A stretch of 44,775 nt of DNA from Bacteroidota bacterium (GCA_947477885.1 CANJUD010000016.1:1-44775), one strand, 5' to 3'. Counted from the stretch's first letter, positions 16,768-25,740 are shown. The notes: a model not told the origin generated them from the sequence alone. Numbers and translations: made by a program.

Positions 16768-19032
16768 CTAACCCCTTGATTGTGAGTCAATTACAGCAAT
16801 AGAAACCATATTAACTATTTCGCGAACCGAGCTACCGAGCTGTACGATATGTACAGGCTTGTTCATACCCAACAATACTGGCCCTATAGCTTCTGCGGCT
16901 CCAAGCTCTTGTAATATTTTATAACATATATTTCCTGCACTTAAACTTGGGAAAATAAGCACATTTGCGGGACCGCCCACCAATTCGCTGAAAGGAAAAT
17001 TTTCTTCCAACAAATTTTGATTTAGAGCAAAATTTCCCTGTATATCTCCATCCACAATTAAATCGGGGCGACGCTGTTTTACAAGGTCTCGGGCTTTTTG
17101 TACACGCCGGGGTGTATCGCCATCTGTGCTTCCAAAGTTTGTATAACTAAGCATGGCCACACGCGGTATCATATTAAAATTCTCTACAGCTTTTGCAGTC
17201 AATAAAGTAATGTCAGCAAGATCTTCAGCGGTCGGTCTTTGGTTCACGGTTGCATCGGCAAAAAACAAGACACCTTTTTTGGTGAGCATGATATACATGC
17301 CAGTAACTTTGTTCACCCGTTCATCACGCCCAATTATATGTAATGCGGGCCTTATAGTATTTGGATAATTACGAGTCATTCCTGAAATCATCGCATCTGC
17401 TTCTCCCGCTTCTAGCATCATACAACCAAAATAATTTCGTTCACGCATAATCTTTTTTGCATCGTGCAAGGTAACACCTTTGCGTTGGCGTTTCTCAAAA
17501 TATCGTTGGGCAAATTCGGCTCGTTTTTCTTCTTCGGCCATTTGGTCTACTATCTCCACGCCTTCCAGATCTAAATTGTTTTCCTTAATCATCGAAAGTA
17601 TTTTTTCGCGATTGCCCAATAAAATAGGAATTGCCAATCCGTCGTCTTTTACAATCTCTGCAGCTTTTAATATTTTATAGGTATCGGCTTCAGAAAATAC
17701 TACACGCTTCGGATTTGTTTTTGCACGTTGCATTACCAATCGCATAAACTTATTTTCATCGCCAAGCCTACCCAATAATTCTTGGTTATATGCACCCCAA
17801 TCAATAATAGGTTTACGAGCAACACCACTTTCTATAGCGGCTTTTGCCACTGCGGGAGCAACCGTTGTAATAAGGCGTGGGTCCATGGGTTTGGGCAATA
17901 TATATTCTTTACCAAACACTATATTTTTTTGACTGTATGCTACATTTACAATTTCGGGAACAGGTTCATGGGCTAAACTTGCGATGGCGTATACCGCAGC
18001 TAATTTCATTTCTTCATTGATACATGTTGCACGCACATCCAAAGCACCACGAAAAATAAAAGGAAATCCCAATACATTGTTTACTTGGTTGGGATGGTCG
18101 CTGCGACCTGTGGCCATTATAATATCGGGGCGTGATGCAATAGCTAAATCGTAGGCTATTTCTGGATTGGGATTGGCCATTGCAAAAACAATAGGATTTG
18201 CAGCCATGCTTTGCACCATTTCTACCGAAACAACATCAGCTTTGCTCAGACCCACAAAGACATCCGCATCTTTCATTGCATCAGATAAAGTTGTAATACT
18301 TCTTTGTGTGATAAATTCTTTTTTTGAATCGTCTAAATCTGTTCTATCGGCAGTGATTACGCCTTTGCTATCCAACATCACCACGTTTGCCCGCGTTGCA
18401 CCAAGAGCTATAAATAATCTGGTACAACTTATTGCAGAAGCACCCGCACCATTCACTACTAGTTTTACTTTTGATATATCTTTGCCCACAACTTTCAAGG
18501 CATTCAATAATCCTGCTCCACTAATGATGGCGGTTCCATGTTGGTCGTCGTGCATAATGGGGATTTTCAATTCTGCTTTCAGTCGGCGCTCTATCTCAAA
18601 ACATTCAGGAGCTTTAATGTCTTCCAGATTTATTCCTCCAAAAGTGGGTTCCAAAGCTTTCACAGTTTGTATAAACACTTCAGGATCTTTGGCATTTAGT
18701 TCTAAATCGAAACAGTCGATACCCGCAAATATTTTGAATAAAATCCCCTTTCCTTCCATCACTGGTTTGCTGGCTTCGGGGCCAATATCTCCAAGCCCTA
18801 GCACAGCGGTTCCATTACTAATTACGGCTACCAAATTTCCTTTGGCTGTATACTTATATACTTCATCTACATTTGCTGCAATTTCCAAACAGGGCTCTGC
18901 CACGCCGGGCGAGTATGCTAAGCTAAGGTCTCGTTTTGTATTGGTCGGCTTAGTTGGGATTACCTCAATTTTACCAGGCTTGCCATCTGCATGATAATTA
19001 AGTGCGTCTTGTCTGAGTTTTTTGTCTGTCAT
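16768..19032 (-). CDS. maeB: NADP-dependent malic enzyme with phosphotransacetylase-like domain
   Basis: Oxidatively decarboxylates malate to pyruvate, giving NADPH. The N-terminal ~430 residues are the malic enzyme: SLAYSPGVAEPCLEIA, DLGDIGPEASKPVMEGKG, the catalytic-loop ECFEIERRL, HDDQHGTAII, and the NADP fold VNGAGASAISC. The C-terminal ~320 residues (from about RVVFSEADTYKIL) are the phosphate acetyltransferase-like domain that serves as a regulatory module in MaeB-type enzymes. Starting at ATG 19030-19032 (MTDKKLRQD) gives 754 residues, close to other MaeB proteins; the frame continues upstream to 19116 but without family similarity. Confidence 0.93.
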   Translation of the reverse strand: MTDKKLRQDALNYHADGKPGKIEVIPTKPTNTKRDLSLAYSPGVAEPCLEIAANVDEVYKYTAKGNLVAVISNGTAVLGLGDIGPEASKPVMEGKGILFKIFAGIDCFDLELNAKDPEVFIQTVKALEPTFGGINLEDIKAPECFEIERRLKAELKIPIMHDDQHGTAIISGAGLLNALKVVGKDISKVKLVVNGAGASAISCTRLFIALGATRANVVMLDSKGVITADRTDLDDSKKEFITQRSITTLSDAMKDADVFVGLSKADVVSVEMVQSMAANPIVFAMANPNPEIAYDLAIASRPDIIMATGRSDHPNQVNNVLGFPFIFRGALDVRATCINEEMKLAAVYAIASLAHEPVPEIVNVAYSQKNIVFGKEYILPKPMDPRLITTVAPAVAKAAIESGVARKPIIDWGAYNQELLGRLGDENKFMRLVMQRAKTNPKRVVFSEADTYKILKAAEIVKDDGLAIPILLGNREKILSMIKENNLDLEGVEIVDQMAEEEKRAEFAQRYFEKRQRKGVTLHDAKKIMRERNYFGCMMLEAGEADAMISGMTRNYPNTIRPALHIIGRDERVNKVTGMYIMLTKKGVLFFADATVNQRPTAEDLADITLLTAKAVENFNMIPRVAMLSYTNFGSTDGDTPRRVQKARDLVKQRRPDLIVDGDIQGNFALNQNLLEENFPFSELVGGPANVLIFPSLSAGNICYKILQELGAAEAIGPVLLGMNKPVHIVQLGSSVREIVNMVSIAVIDSQSRG

Positions 19033-19231
19033 ATTACCATATTTGCAATTACTGCGTATTGTTTTTAAAGGTTCAAAGGTATTGAAAAACCTTGAGTGGA
19101 TAAAGATAAATGGCAAACGTTTTTCAAAAATTTTAGCCTATTGCAGCAACAAGCAAAGAAATCGGGATAGAAACTATATATTATAAATACTTCAGAAAGA
19201 TAATATTAGTTATTATTATATAGCCACTTCT

Positions 19232-19877
19232 TTAAAAGTGCAGTATCGAAAGAAAGACAACTGTAATACCATAATGATTGTATATAATAGGGGTAGAATT
19301 TACGGGTAATTCTTTAATAACTTCAGAAGCAGAAGAGTGTATGAACCAAACTTCTCCATTTTCGCAGCTAATAAAACCTGTATGATAATCAAGACCGACC
19401 ACATAGAGGGCATCACCTTTTTGTTTAATTGTTTCTATAAATTTCTGTAAATCGAAGGGGACAAAGTGTTGCATACTGTTTGGCATTACCAGTTTTTTTA
19501 TTATGTTTTCACTGGCTATTTCTGCTAAGTCAATTCGGTCAACAGGCACTCCCACATCTTGTAGCACGGTGCTTACAAAATAGCCACATGCAATGGCTCC
19601 GTGCTTGGGGCATTGCGTTTTTCCATAAAACTCCCAGGGTGTCCCTTCCTAAAAATTGTAGAAACTATCGGCCACCAAATGATGCCAAAGCTGTCTAGCT
19701 TCGGCAAAATATTTTTTACTATCTTTATCATATATATTTTTTATAGTTAGTAATACTATCTTTAAACATTTGTTATTGCTCGGCTTGTCCAGCTTGTTTA
19801 GTGATATGAATTACTGTTTCTGGAACAAATCCTTTTGCACATAAACACACAATCATAAAAGTGCACAGCACCTTCAT
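19232..19877 (-). pseudogene. Multiply disrupted secreted conserved protein
   Basis: A coherent protein of about 215 codons can be read on the minus strand only by crossing several lesions. From ATG 19875-19877 it begins with a signal peptide (MKVLCTFMIVCLCAKGF) and runs to an in-frame TAA (19773-19775, where Gln is likely, after QAGQAEQ). It continues as MFKDSITNYKKYI. A frameshift falls in the A/T-rich stretch around 19728-19745. The reading then continues KDSKKYFAEARQLWHHL to a TAG (19649-19651), probably once Trp, followed in frame by EGTPWEFYGKTQCPKHG, AIACGYFVSTVL and the rest to the stop at 19232. The only long open piece is about 111-140 codons of the C-terminal half. The text GTPWEFYG/IACGYFV/GLDYHTGFI resembles a Bacteroidota exported hypothetical family; its function is unknown to me. 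Confidence 0.7.
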
Positions 19878-20104
19878 ATTGTAGTAACGAAAAAACATAA
19901 AATATTTTTTACAGTTGGTATTACGTGGTAAGTTTTTTTACTTTAAGTTTCAATTGCGACACCAAATATTTATTCTACCAAATGATTGTTAACAAGTTAC
20001 CAAGTCGAATATAATAAGAAGGTTTGTGTAAGAAAAGTACGAAAAACATAATTACTTACTATCGGATAAGCTCCAAATTTGTAACATAAAAAATATATCC
20101 CAAT

Positions 20105-20380
20105 ATGAATGCTATCAAAATACCCAAAGAGCTTATCGGACAATATCGTTTCGTAAGGGCCGCTCTCACAGAATTGTCTAACAAGCTCACCCTGAAAACC
20201 CAACTGGAACGAGCCATGATATTGGGCAATTCGAGTCATAATAAGGTAAAGATAGTATTTGCAACTGATCGCGGGGCAATAGCCGTTGAAACAACGGTCT
20301 GGGCTGCAACCGATAGTTCGGTAGCACTAAAAGGAGGAGTGAATATTCCTTTGGATAGCATACACGAAGTCGTTTTTTGA
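20105..20380 (+). CDS. Small conserved protein of unknown function
   Basis: A 91-residue soluble protein without signal peptide or membrane segment. The N-terminal third is helical (AALTELSNKLTLKTQLERAM). The rest looks like a small beta-rich fold (VKIVFATDRGAIAVETTVWAATDSSVALKGGVNIPLDSIHEVVF) resembling small proteins common in Bacteroidota genomes. A clear terminator follows at 20414-20443, so it is a single-gene unit, which supports its being real. No function can be assigned. Confidence 0.75.
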   Translation: MNAIKIPKELIGQYRFVRAALTELSNKLTLKTQLERAMILGNSSHNKVKIVFATDRGAIAVETTVWAATDSSVALKGGVNIPLDSIHEVVF

Positions 20381-20413
20381 AAGTTCTTTATTCCATAGTT
20401 CCCAGATAGAAAG

Positions 20414-20443
20414 AAGGGCCTCAGCAATGATGCCCTTTTTTTT
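20414..20443 (+). terminator. Intrinsic terminator after the 91-residue gene
   Basis: AAGGGC (20414-20419) pairs with GCCCTT (20432-20437), followed by a run of T residues to 20443. Confidence 0.75.
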
Positions 20444-20466
20444 GTTGCAATAATATATGTGTTTTT

Positions 20467-20494
20467 TTTGGAACGAGTTTAGTTATTACATTTG
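20467..20494 (+). promoter_or_regulatory. Bacteroidota-type promoter for the PAP2-like gene
   Basis: TTTG (20467-20470) and TACATTTG (20487-20494) match the -33 and -7 elements with a 16-base spacer, slightly shorter than consensus. The ATG at 20502 follows only 7 bases after the -7 box, so the transcript would have almost no leader. Confidence 0.45.
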
Positions 20495-20501
20495 CACCTA
20501 T

Positions 20502-21134
20502 ATGGCCAAAGCCCTAGCATGGATTATATCCATACTTCTAAATCCTATTTTTCTAAATCTTTTGGGTTACTGTTATTTTGTATACCAGTTTCCTGTTTAT
20601 GTTGAAGCATATCACGAGCAAATTTATCGCTTGGGTTTTGGGATCTTAATATATACATTTTTTTTACCCTTGTCATTGCTTACTATATTAAAACTTACGG
20701 GGCGTATTCAAAGCTTTGCGTTGGATGATAAAAACGAACGGATCTTACCCTATATACTTTTTTTGATGTGCTATGCCTATAATTTTTACGATTTATATAG
20801 ATTGGAAATTCCTGGCCTGTTAAACACTTATGCTATTACAACGCTGCTTACTTTACTATATTGTTTTATATTAAATTTCCACGAAAAGGTTTCCGCACAC
20901 ACTTCTGCAATAGGGGGGTTGATGGGTTTTGTATTTGTAAATGCAGTTTGTTTCAAAACCGATAACCGACCAATTATTATAATACTTTTAATTTTATGCG
21001 GTCTTATATTTTGGGCAAGAATGTACTTGAAAGCACATAAAGCAAGGGAGCTTTTTATGGGGTTAATAGGAGGGTTGGTGATAGGACTTTTAGTTGGGTT
21101 TTGGGAAACGATATCCCTTTGGTCAAGGCAATAG
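20502..21134 (+). CDS. PAP2-like membrane protein
   Basis: A 210-residue polytopic membrane protein with about six hydrophobic segments. Degenerate versions of the three PAP2 phosphatase motifs are in order: NERILPY (motif 1 Arg and Pro), KVSAHTSAIGG with H133 in place of the PSGH centre, and ARMYLKAHKARE with R173 and H179 (motif 3; the final Asp is Glu). PAP2 enzymes dephosphorylate lipid phosphates such as phosphatidic acid or undecaprenyl pyrophosphate. The frame is open from 20457, but the ATG at 20502 is preferred because a TAnnTTTG element lies directly before it. Activity is uncertain given the altered motifs. Confidence 0.65.
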   Translation: MAKALAWIISILLNPIFLNLLGYCYFVYQFPVYVEAYHEQIYRLGFGILIYTFFLPLSLLTILKLTGRIQSFALDDKNERILPYILFLMCYAYNFYDLYRLEIPGLLNTYAITTLLTLLYCFILNFHEKVSAHTSAIGGLMGFVFVNAVCFKTDNRPIIIILLILCGLIFWARMYLKAHKARELFMGLIGGLVIGLLVGFWETISLWSRQ

Positions 21135-21145
21135 AAAAACCTTGC

Positions 21146-21850
21146 TTAAATAACTATTTTTCCATCCACATACGTAGGCACAAAATCATATATATCGAGT
21201 TGCATACAGAAATCTATATCGCGGTCTATTCCCATGCGTTCGAAGCGTTGGGCGTGGGCCGATTTTTTGATAAAGGCTGTGAGGTCATTTTGGGCAGTAT
21301 GATATAATGCTTCTGCAGCAATACTTGCATCATCGTTCATTTCAAAACCACTATTATACAATAGCCCCGCTAAAGCCCCTGCAAATAAAGTATCTTCAAG
21401 ATTGAATTTATTTTTCCACCCTGCACAAAGTATAATAGTATCTTGTCCTTCTGCTAGTAATTTATTTGCAACAGCTTGCAAATTTACAAACGCACCAATA
21501 TATATATTAGCAGCAGCCAATGATGCATGAATAGCCTGTGTGCCATTGGTTGTGGTAATAGCAAGTGGTTTGTCTTTTATATCATGATCCATAAAATCGA
21601 AAGGGGAGTTTCCTTTCTCAAAACCTTCTACTTTTTGTCCGTTGCGTTCGCCGGCTGTTATATAATTTTGTGGTTTATATAATATAGTTTCATATATACT
21701 CACCAGCGGAACTATATGTGTGATACCATGTGCAAATGCCACACACATACTGGTAGTTGCACGCAATACATCAGCCACCACCACAGTTTTGCCGCCGAGT
21801 GAATAATGCTCAATGAGCGAGGGGCTATATACTGTTTCTATTTGGGGCAT
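21146..21850 (-). CDS. comB: 2-phosphosulfolactate phosphatase family protein
   Basis: A 234-residue ComB-family protein. Characteristic stretches are VVVADVLRATTSMCVAFAHG, ITAGERNGQKVEGFEKGNSP and ITTTNGTQAIHAS, with AGWKNKFNLEDTLFAG and DDASIAAEALY later. In archaea ComB hydrolyses 2-phosphosulfolactate in coenzyme M synthesis. Bacteria with ComB homologues generally lack coenzyme M, so the bacterial role is probably another sulfonate or sulfolactate reaction. None of the other coenzyme M genes is in the window. A GGAG sequence lies just upstream of the ATG. Confidence 0.88.
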   Translation of the reverse strand: MPQIETVYSPSLIEHYSLGGKTVVVADVLRATTSMCVAFAHGITHIVPLVSIYETILYKPQNYITAGERNGQKVEGFEKGNSPFDFMDHDIKDKPLAITTTNGTQAIHASLAAANIYIGAFVNLQAVANKLLAEGQDTIILCAGWKNKFNLEDTLFAGALAGLLYNSGFEMNDDASIAAEALYHTAQNDLTAFIKKSAHAQRFERMGIDRDIDFCMQLDIYDFVPTYVDGKIVI

Positions 21851-21860
21851 ATGCTCCTAT

Positions 21861-21897
21861 TTTTTGTCATCCTGAGTTAATCGAAGGGTGACAAAAA
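21861..21897. repeat. Short palindromic repeat (GTCATCCTGAG type)
   Basis: TTTTTGTCA (21861-21869) and TGACAAAAA (21889-21897) are perfect inverted repeats enclosing TCCTGAGTTAATCGAAGGG, itself partly complementary. The core resembles the widespread TGTCATCCTGAG...GGATGACA interspersed repeat of Bacteroidota. Its position just after the gcvT stop makes it a plausible terminator on the minus strand. Confidence 0.6.
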
Positions 21898-21903
21898 TAT
21901 ATA

Positions 21904-22992
21904 TTATAAGAAAGGAATTTTGCAAACGACAGCTTTTAATGCTCTGTCGCGGATGTTTATATATATTTCTGTTCCGGGTTTTGAGTGCTCGGTTGCTACA
22001 TAGCCAAGTCCGATAGCTTTGTTCAATGTGGGCGACTGGGTACCTGAAGATACTTCGCCCATTGCATTGCCATTCGCATCTTGTATTATATAATGTTGGC
22101 GAGGAATACCACGGTCAATCATTTCAAATCCTACTAATTTTTTCTTGGGGCCATTTTCTTTGATTACTTTATGATGTGCTGAATTTGTAAATTCTTTGGT
22201 GAACTTGGTAATCCAACCCAAGCCTGCTTCAATAGGAGAAGTGGTATCATCGATATCATGACCATATAAACAGAATCCTTTTTCCAGACGCAAAGTATCG
22301 CGGCAGCCGAGTCCGCATGGGATGATATCATATTCTTTGCCTACTTCCATCACGGCATTCCATACTGTCTCAGCATCATTGTTCATCATATATAATTCAA
22401 ATCCACCCGAACCTGTATAGCCTGTATTTGAGATAATCACATCTTTAATACCAGCCATCGTTCCCATCGTGAAACTATAATATTCTAAAGATGACAAATC
22501 TACATCGGTCAATTTTTGTAATGCTTTAATCGCATTAGGACCTTGCACCGCAAGCAACGACATGGCATCACTCATATTGGCCATCTCTACACCAAAAGTA
22601 TTATGACTTGAAATCCAGTTCCAGTCTTTTTCAATATTCGATGCATTCACCACCAAATAATATTCGTCCGCTTTCCAGCGATACACCAAAAGGTCGTCCA
22701 CAATGCCGCCTTGGTCATTAGGCAGGCAGCTATATTGCACTTTTCCATCTTCCAATTTAGAAGCGTCGTTACTAGTGACAGATTGTATCAAATCCAAAGC
22801 TTTTTCGCCTTTCAAAATGAACTCACCCATGTGGCTCACATCGAACATACCCAAACTGTTACGCACTGCATGATGCTCTTGGATAAGGTTGGTGTACTGA
22901 ACGGGCATATTGTAACCAGCAAAGGGAACCATTTTGGCCCCGAGGGAAATATGCAAATTTGTTAAAGAAGTTGTTTTGAGATGTTGTTCCAT
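21904..22992 (-). CDS. gcvT: Glycine cleavage system T protein (aminomethyltransferase)
   Basis: Transfers the methylene group of aminomethyl-lipoyl H-protein to tetrahydrofolate, releasing ammonia. Family landmarks are the N-terminal [12 protein letters not shown], the [12 protein letters not shown] segment, [23 protein letters not shown], the folate-site [15 protein letters not shown] and [19 protein letters not shown]. The length from ATG 22990-22992 ([10 protein letters not shown]) is 362 residues, as expected; the extra upstream codons to 23025 do not match the family. Partner genes gcvP and gcvH are not in the window, so the system is dispersed. Confidence 0.95.
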   Translation of the reverse strand: MEQHLKTTSLTNLHISLGAKMVPFAGYNMPVQYTNLIQEHHAVRNSLGMFDVSHMGEFILKGEKALDLIQSVTSNDASKLEDGKVQYSCLPNDQGGIVDDLLVYRWKADEYYLVVNASNIEKDWNWISSHNTFGVEMANMSDAMSLLAVQGPNAIKALQKLTDVDLSSLEYYSFTMGTMAGIKDVIISNTGYTGSGGFELYMMNNDAETVWNAVMEVGKEYDIIPCGLGCRDTLRLEKGFCLYGHDIDDTTSPIEAGLGWITKFTKEFTNSAHHKVIKENGPKKKLVGFEMIDRGIPRQHYIIQDANGNAMGEVSSGTQSPTLNKAIGLGYVATEHSKPGTEIYINIRDRALKAVVCKIPFL

Positions 22993-23045
22993 TGTTGTAA
23001 AATTGCGGTGCGAAGATAATACCATCTGGTTAAACTTTTTTGGGC

Positions 23046-23435
23046 ATGAATTTTAAAACATTTGTTATAATACTTTTGATGCAATTGGTGTATGACAAAA
23101 CTTTTGCCCAAAAGATTCAAATAAAGTCACCAGAGCGCATAGACTCCCTGGTGCAGGCTCAAATAGAAAAGAATAAACAAGCAAATTCTATCTCGGGCTA
23201 CCGCGTACAATTGATGCAAACCACCGACCGTAAAAAAGCCAACGATGCCAAAACCACATTGCTCGAAAAATATCCTGACCTCGATGTGTACATCACTTTC
23301 CAAGCCCCAAACTACAAAGTGAGGGTAGGAAATTATTCCAAGCGAATCGATTGTGTAACTATATACAAAGTACTTTTGCCTGATTTTCCCCAATCGTTTG
23401 TGGTGTCAGATAAAATAGAATTACCGGAATTGTGA
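23046..23435 (+). CDS. Secreted SPOR-domain protein
   Basis: A 129-residue exported protein: a signal peptide (about residues 1-21, ending TFAQ), then a linker and a C-terminal SPOR domain ([21 protein letters not shown] ... [11 protein letters not shown]). SPOR domains bind denuded peptidoglycan glycans, often near the division site. The start at ATG 23046 excludes two in-frame upstream codons opened by TTG. It is transcribed away from the divergent gcvT gene; function beyond peptidoglycan binding is not evident. Confidence 0.8.
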   Translation: MNFKTFVIILLMQLVYDKTFAQKIQIKSPERIDSLVQAQIEKNKQANSISGYRVQLMQTTDRKKANDAKTTLLEKYPDLDVYITFQAPNYKVRVGNYSKRIDCVTIYKVLLPDFPQSFVVSDKIELPEL

Positions 23436-23464
23436 AAAAGTATCAAATAGCTAGTATCAAGACA

Positions 23465-23545
23465 AATAAAATGGCAAGTAAATAGCAATTAGAACAGATT
23501 ATATTTTTTGCCGCAGGGCACTAATTACTCGCTACTAACTACTAA
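23465..23545. repeat. Low-complexity TAGTA/AGTA repeat stretch
   Basis: This spacer holds CAAGTAAATAGCAATTAG and its loose inverse CTAATTACTCGCTACTAACTAC, similar in composition to the TCAGTA elements at 12296 and 30229. The pairing is imperfect, so membership of the same family is tentative. Confidence 0.3.
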
Positions 23546-23550
23546 ATAAA

Positions 23551-23867
23551 ATGGCAAAAAAGGAAATTTTATCGTGGATGATGACCCCATTTTCTCCATC
23601 ATTTTCTCTGATTATTTGAAAGAAAAAGCAATATTCGATATCCGTGTATTTGGTGCCGGAGAAGAATGCATCAAGAACATTAATGACAACCCCGATTTTG
23701 TAATATTGGATTATAATTTGAATTCATTTGAAAGTAATGCGATGAATGGTATTGAGATATTGGAACGTATGAAAAAGACAGACGGTAATATTATGAAAGG
23801 TGCAAACTATTATATTATAAAAGACACTTCTTCGTTCAGCGAAATAGGGCTGATACTAGAAGACTAA
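23551..23867 (+). pseudogene. Broken response regulator receiver domain
   Basis: Read from ATG 23551 the frame is MAKKEI then shifts. Adding one T to the T-run at 23567-23570 gives MAKKEIFIVDDDPIFSI, a normal receiver N-terminus with the acidic pocket. The open part then holds VILDYNL (phospho-acceptor Asp) and MNGIEILERMKK. In a normal receiver about 18-20 residues with the fourth strand and conserved Thr/Ser follow; here TDGN runs straight into IMKGANYYIIKD (conserved Lys). An internal deletion of about 55 bases is inferred, besides the frameshift. A GTG start at 23574 could give a 97-residue fragment lacking the first strand. It lacks an output domain in any case, as in stand-alone receivers. 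Probably non-functional. Confidence 0.65.
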
Positions 23868-23885
23868 ACTACTATATATAAATAT

Positions 23886-23940
23886 TGTCATAGCGAGGAG
23901 CAGCGGGTTGGTATGAGCGATAGGCGGCTAAGCAATCTCC
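23886..23940. repeat. Interspersed repeat (GTCATAGCGAGGAG ... GCAATCTCC type)
   Basis: TGTCATAGCGAGGAGCAGCG followed by GGCTAAGCAATCTCC resembles the common TGTCATTGCGAGGAG...GAAGCAATCT interspersed repeat seen in many bacterial genomes. It fills the gap between the response regulator remnant and pyrF. Confidence 0.5.
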
Positions 23941-23956
23941 ATCGGAGTACATTCTA

Positions 23957-24757
23957 TTATAATAACAATTTCATCTCAGCTGCAACATTTTCAGCTTCTT
24001 CGGCGGCTTTTATTGCAAAGTCTTCTCCGCTACCTGCATATATAATACTTCGTGATGCATTGATAAGTAAGCCCGTATCTGCATTTCGCCCATTGGCAAT
24101 GGTCTCTGCCAATGAACCGCCCTGAGCACCAACTCCTGGCACCAATAAAAAATGATTTGGAATGAGTTGTCTGATTTCTTTCATTTGTATAGCTTTGGTT
24201 GCACCTACAACAAACATCGCTTGCTCGGCTCCATATTTTGCAGCTGTTTTTTGGATTACCTCTTCATATAGCTTTCCATTATCGGTATTTAAATTCTCAA
24301 AATCATTACTGCCTTCGTTGGAGGTTAATCCCAACACAATGGTGAATTTATTTTTATAGGCGAAAAAGGGTTCCAAACAATCCAAACCCATATAGGGTGA
24401 AACCGTTACCGCATCAGCTTGCATCACATCAAAAAAAGCTTTGGCATATTGTTGTGAAGTATTGCCGATATCAGCACGTTTGGCATCGGCAATTTTCAAA
24501 TGCGTATTTGGTATATACTTAAATGTTTCTTCCAAAATCTGCCAACCACGCCAGCCAAGGCTTTCATAGAATGCGGTATTAATTTTATACGCTACGCAAT
24601 GTGGTAAAGTAGCATCAATAATTTGCTTGTTAAAAACTATAATATTTTCTATCTCGCTTCTTAAATGTAAGGGCAATTTTTCTATATCCGTATCAAGTCC
24701 CACACAGAGACAGTTTTTTTGAGTATTGATCTTAGAAACAAGTTCTGAGTGATTCAC
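23957..24757 (-). CDS. pyrF: Orotidine 5'-phosphate decarboxylase (type 2)
   Basis: Last step of de novo UMP synthesis, decarboxylating OMP. The catalytic Asp-Lys-Asp array is visible in LKIADAKRADIGNTSQ, the N-terminal substrate strand is LCVGLDTDIEKLP, and the phosphate-binding region is FLLVPGVGAQGGSLAETIA followed by GLLINASRSIIYA. The length is 266 residues, normal for the family-2 (mycobacterial/Bacteroidota) type. The apparent start is GTG at 24755-24757, since no ATG lies between the upstream stop and the conserved N-terminus. It follows the threonine dehydrogenase gene by 17 bases on the same strand and may share its transcript. Confidence 0.95.
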   Translation of the reverse strand: MNHSELVSKINTQKNCLCVGLDTDIEKLPLHLRSEIENIIVFNKQIIDATLPHCVAYKINTAFYESLGWRGWQILEETFKYIPNTHLKIADAKRADIGNTSQQYAKAFFDVMQADAVTVSPYMGLDCLEPFFAYKNKFTIVLGLTSNEGSNDFENLNTDNGKLYEEVIQKTAAKYGAEQAMFVVGATKAIQMKEIRQLIPNHFLLVPGVGAQGGSLAETIANGRNADTGLLINASRSIIYAGSGEDFAIKAAEEAENVAAEMKLLL

Positions 24758-24774
24758 AAATATATATTATATAA

Positions 24775-25731
24775 TTATTTAGTAACTGCTTCTTGCAAAT
24801 TCTCTAACATATCTTTGGTCATCGCATCCAAATCGTACTTGTGGTGCCACCCCCAGTCTGCACGGGCTTCGCTATCGTTGATACTGCGTGGCCATGAATC
24901 GGCGATGGCTTGGCGTGGGTCGCTATCGGCATAAGCCATTTTAAAATCGGGAACATATTGTTGTATGTTTTCTGCAATCTCTTTTGGAGAAAAACTAATT
25001 CCTGCTACATTATAACTGCCACGAATTTTTACTTTTTCAGCGGGTGCATCCATCAAACTAATAGTTGCTCTCAATGCATCAGGCATATATAACATCGGTA
25101 GTTTTGTGTTAGCAGAGAGGAAACAATTATAATACTTTTCCTTGAGTGCAGCATGATATATATGTACGGCGTAATCAGTAGTGCCACCGCCCGGTGCCGA
25201 CTTCCAGCCAATCAATCCAGGATAACGAATACTGCGAACATCGACTTTAAATTTATTATAATAGTATTCGCACAATCTTTCTCCTACTTGCTTGGTAATT
25301 CCATATATGGTATTAGGTTCCATTACAGTATATTGTGGAGTCAAGTCTCTGGGTGTGGTTGGACCAAAAACTGCAATACTACTGGGCCAAAAAACTTTGC
25401 TGAATTTAAAATCAATAGCAGCATCCAATACTGTATATAAACTTTCCATATTCAGCTTCCATGCAAAATGGTGGTCTTTCTCTGCACTAGCAGAAAGCAA
25501 TGCTGCCAAAAGATAAACTTGTGTTACTCCATGTTTTTTTACCACCTCGGTAAACCTATTGTGGTCAAGGATATCCAGCACTTCAAAAGGCCCATCCGAA
25601 CCATGGCTGAAAGGCTCTCTTAAATCGGATGCAATTACATTTGATGCCCCAAAAATTGTTCTTAATTCTGCTACGAGTTCGGTACCTATCTGCCCACTAG
25701 AGCCCACGACCAATATTTTTTCTGTTGCCAT
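24775..25731 (-). CDS. L-threonine 3-dehydrogenase, SDR type
   Basis: Oxidises L-threonine to 2-amino-3-ketobutyrate with NAD. This is the epimerase-like (extended SDR) form known from Flavobacterium and animal mitochondria, not the zinc alcohol-dehydrogenase form. Visible are the NAD loop VVGSSGQIGTELV, the active-site strand PSSIAVFGPTTPRDLTPQYTVMEPN, the YGITK catalytic pair, and YPGLIGWKSAPGGGTTDYAV. The ATG 25729-25731 (MATEKILVVG) gives 318 residues and is preceded 9 bases upstream by TAAATTTG. The partner 2-amino-3-ketobutyrate CoA ligase is not in this window. Confidence 0.92.
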   Translation of the reverse strand: MATEKILVVGSSGQIGTELVAELRTIFGASNVIASDLREPFSHGSDGPFEVLDILDHNRFTEVVKKHGVTQVYLLAALLSASAEKDHHFAWKLNMESLYTVLDAAIDFKFSKVFWPSSIAVFGPTTPRDLTPQYTVMEPNTIYGITKQVGERLCEYYYNKFKVDVRSIRYPGLIGWKSAPGGGTTDYAVHIYHAALKEKYYNCFLSANTKLPMLYMPDALRATISLMDAPAEKVKIRGSYNVAGISFSPKEIAENIQQYVPDFKMAYADSDPRQAIADSWPRSINDSEARADWGWHHKYDLDAMTKDMLENLQEAVTK

Positions 25732-25740
25732 ATTTTGGTG

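Noticed and set aside
18167-18994. 275-codon plus-strand ORF
   Set aside because: Lies wholly antisense to the malic enzyme gene and shows no family features; it is a shadow of that coding sequence.
19649-19651. TAG read as an amino acid (recoding)
   Set aside because: The same gene carries a second stop (TAA) and a frameshift, so decay is the better explanation.
22993-23045. Glycine riboswitch before gcvT
   Set aside because: The divergent gap of about 50 bases is far too short for the aptamer.
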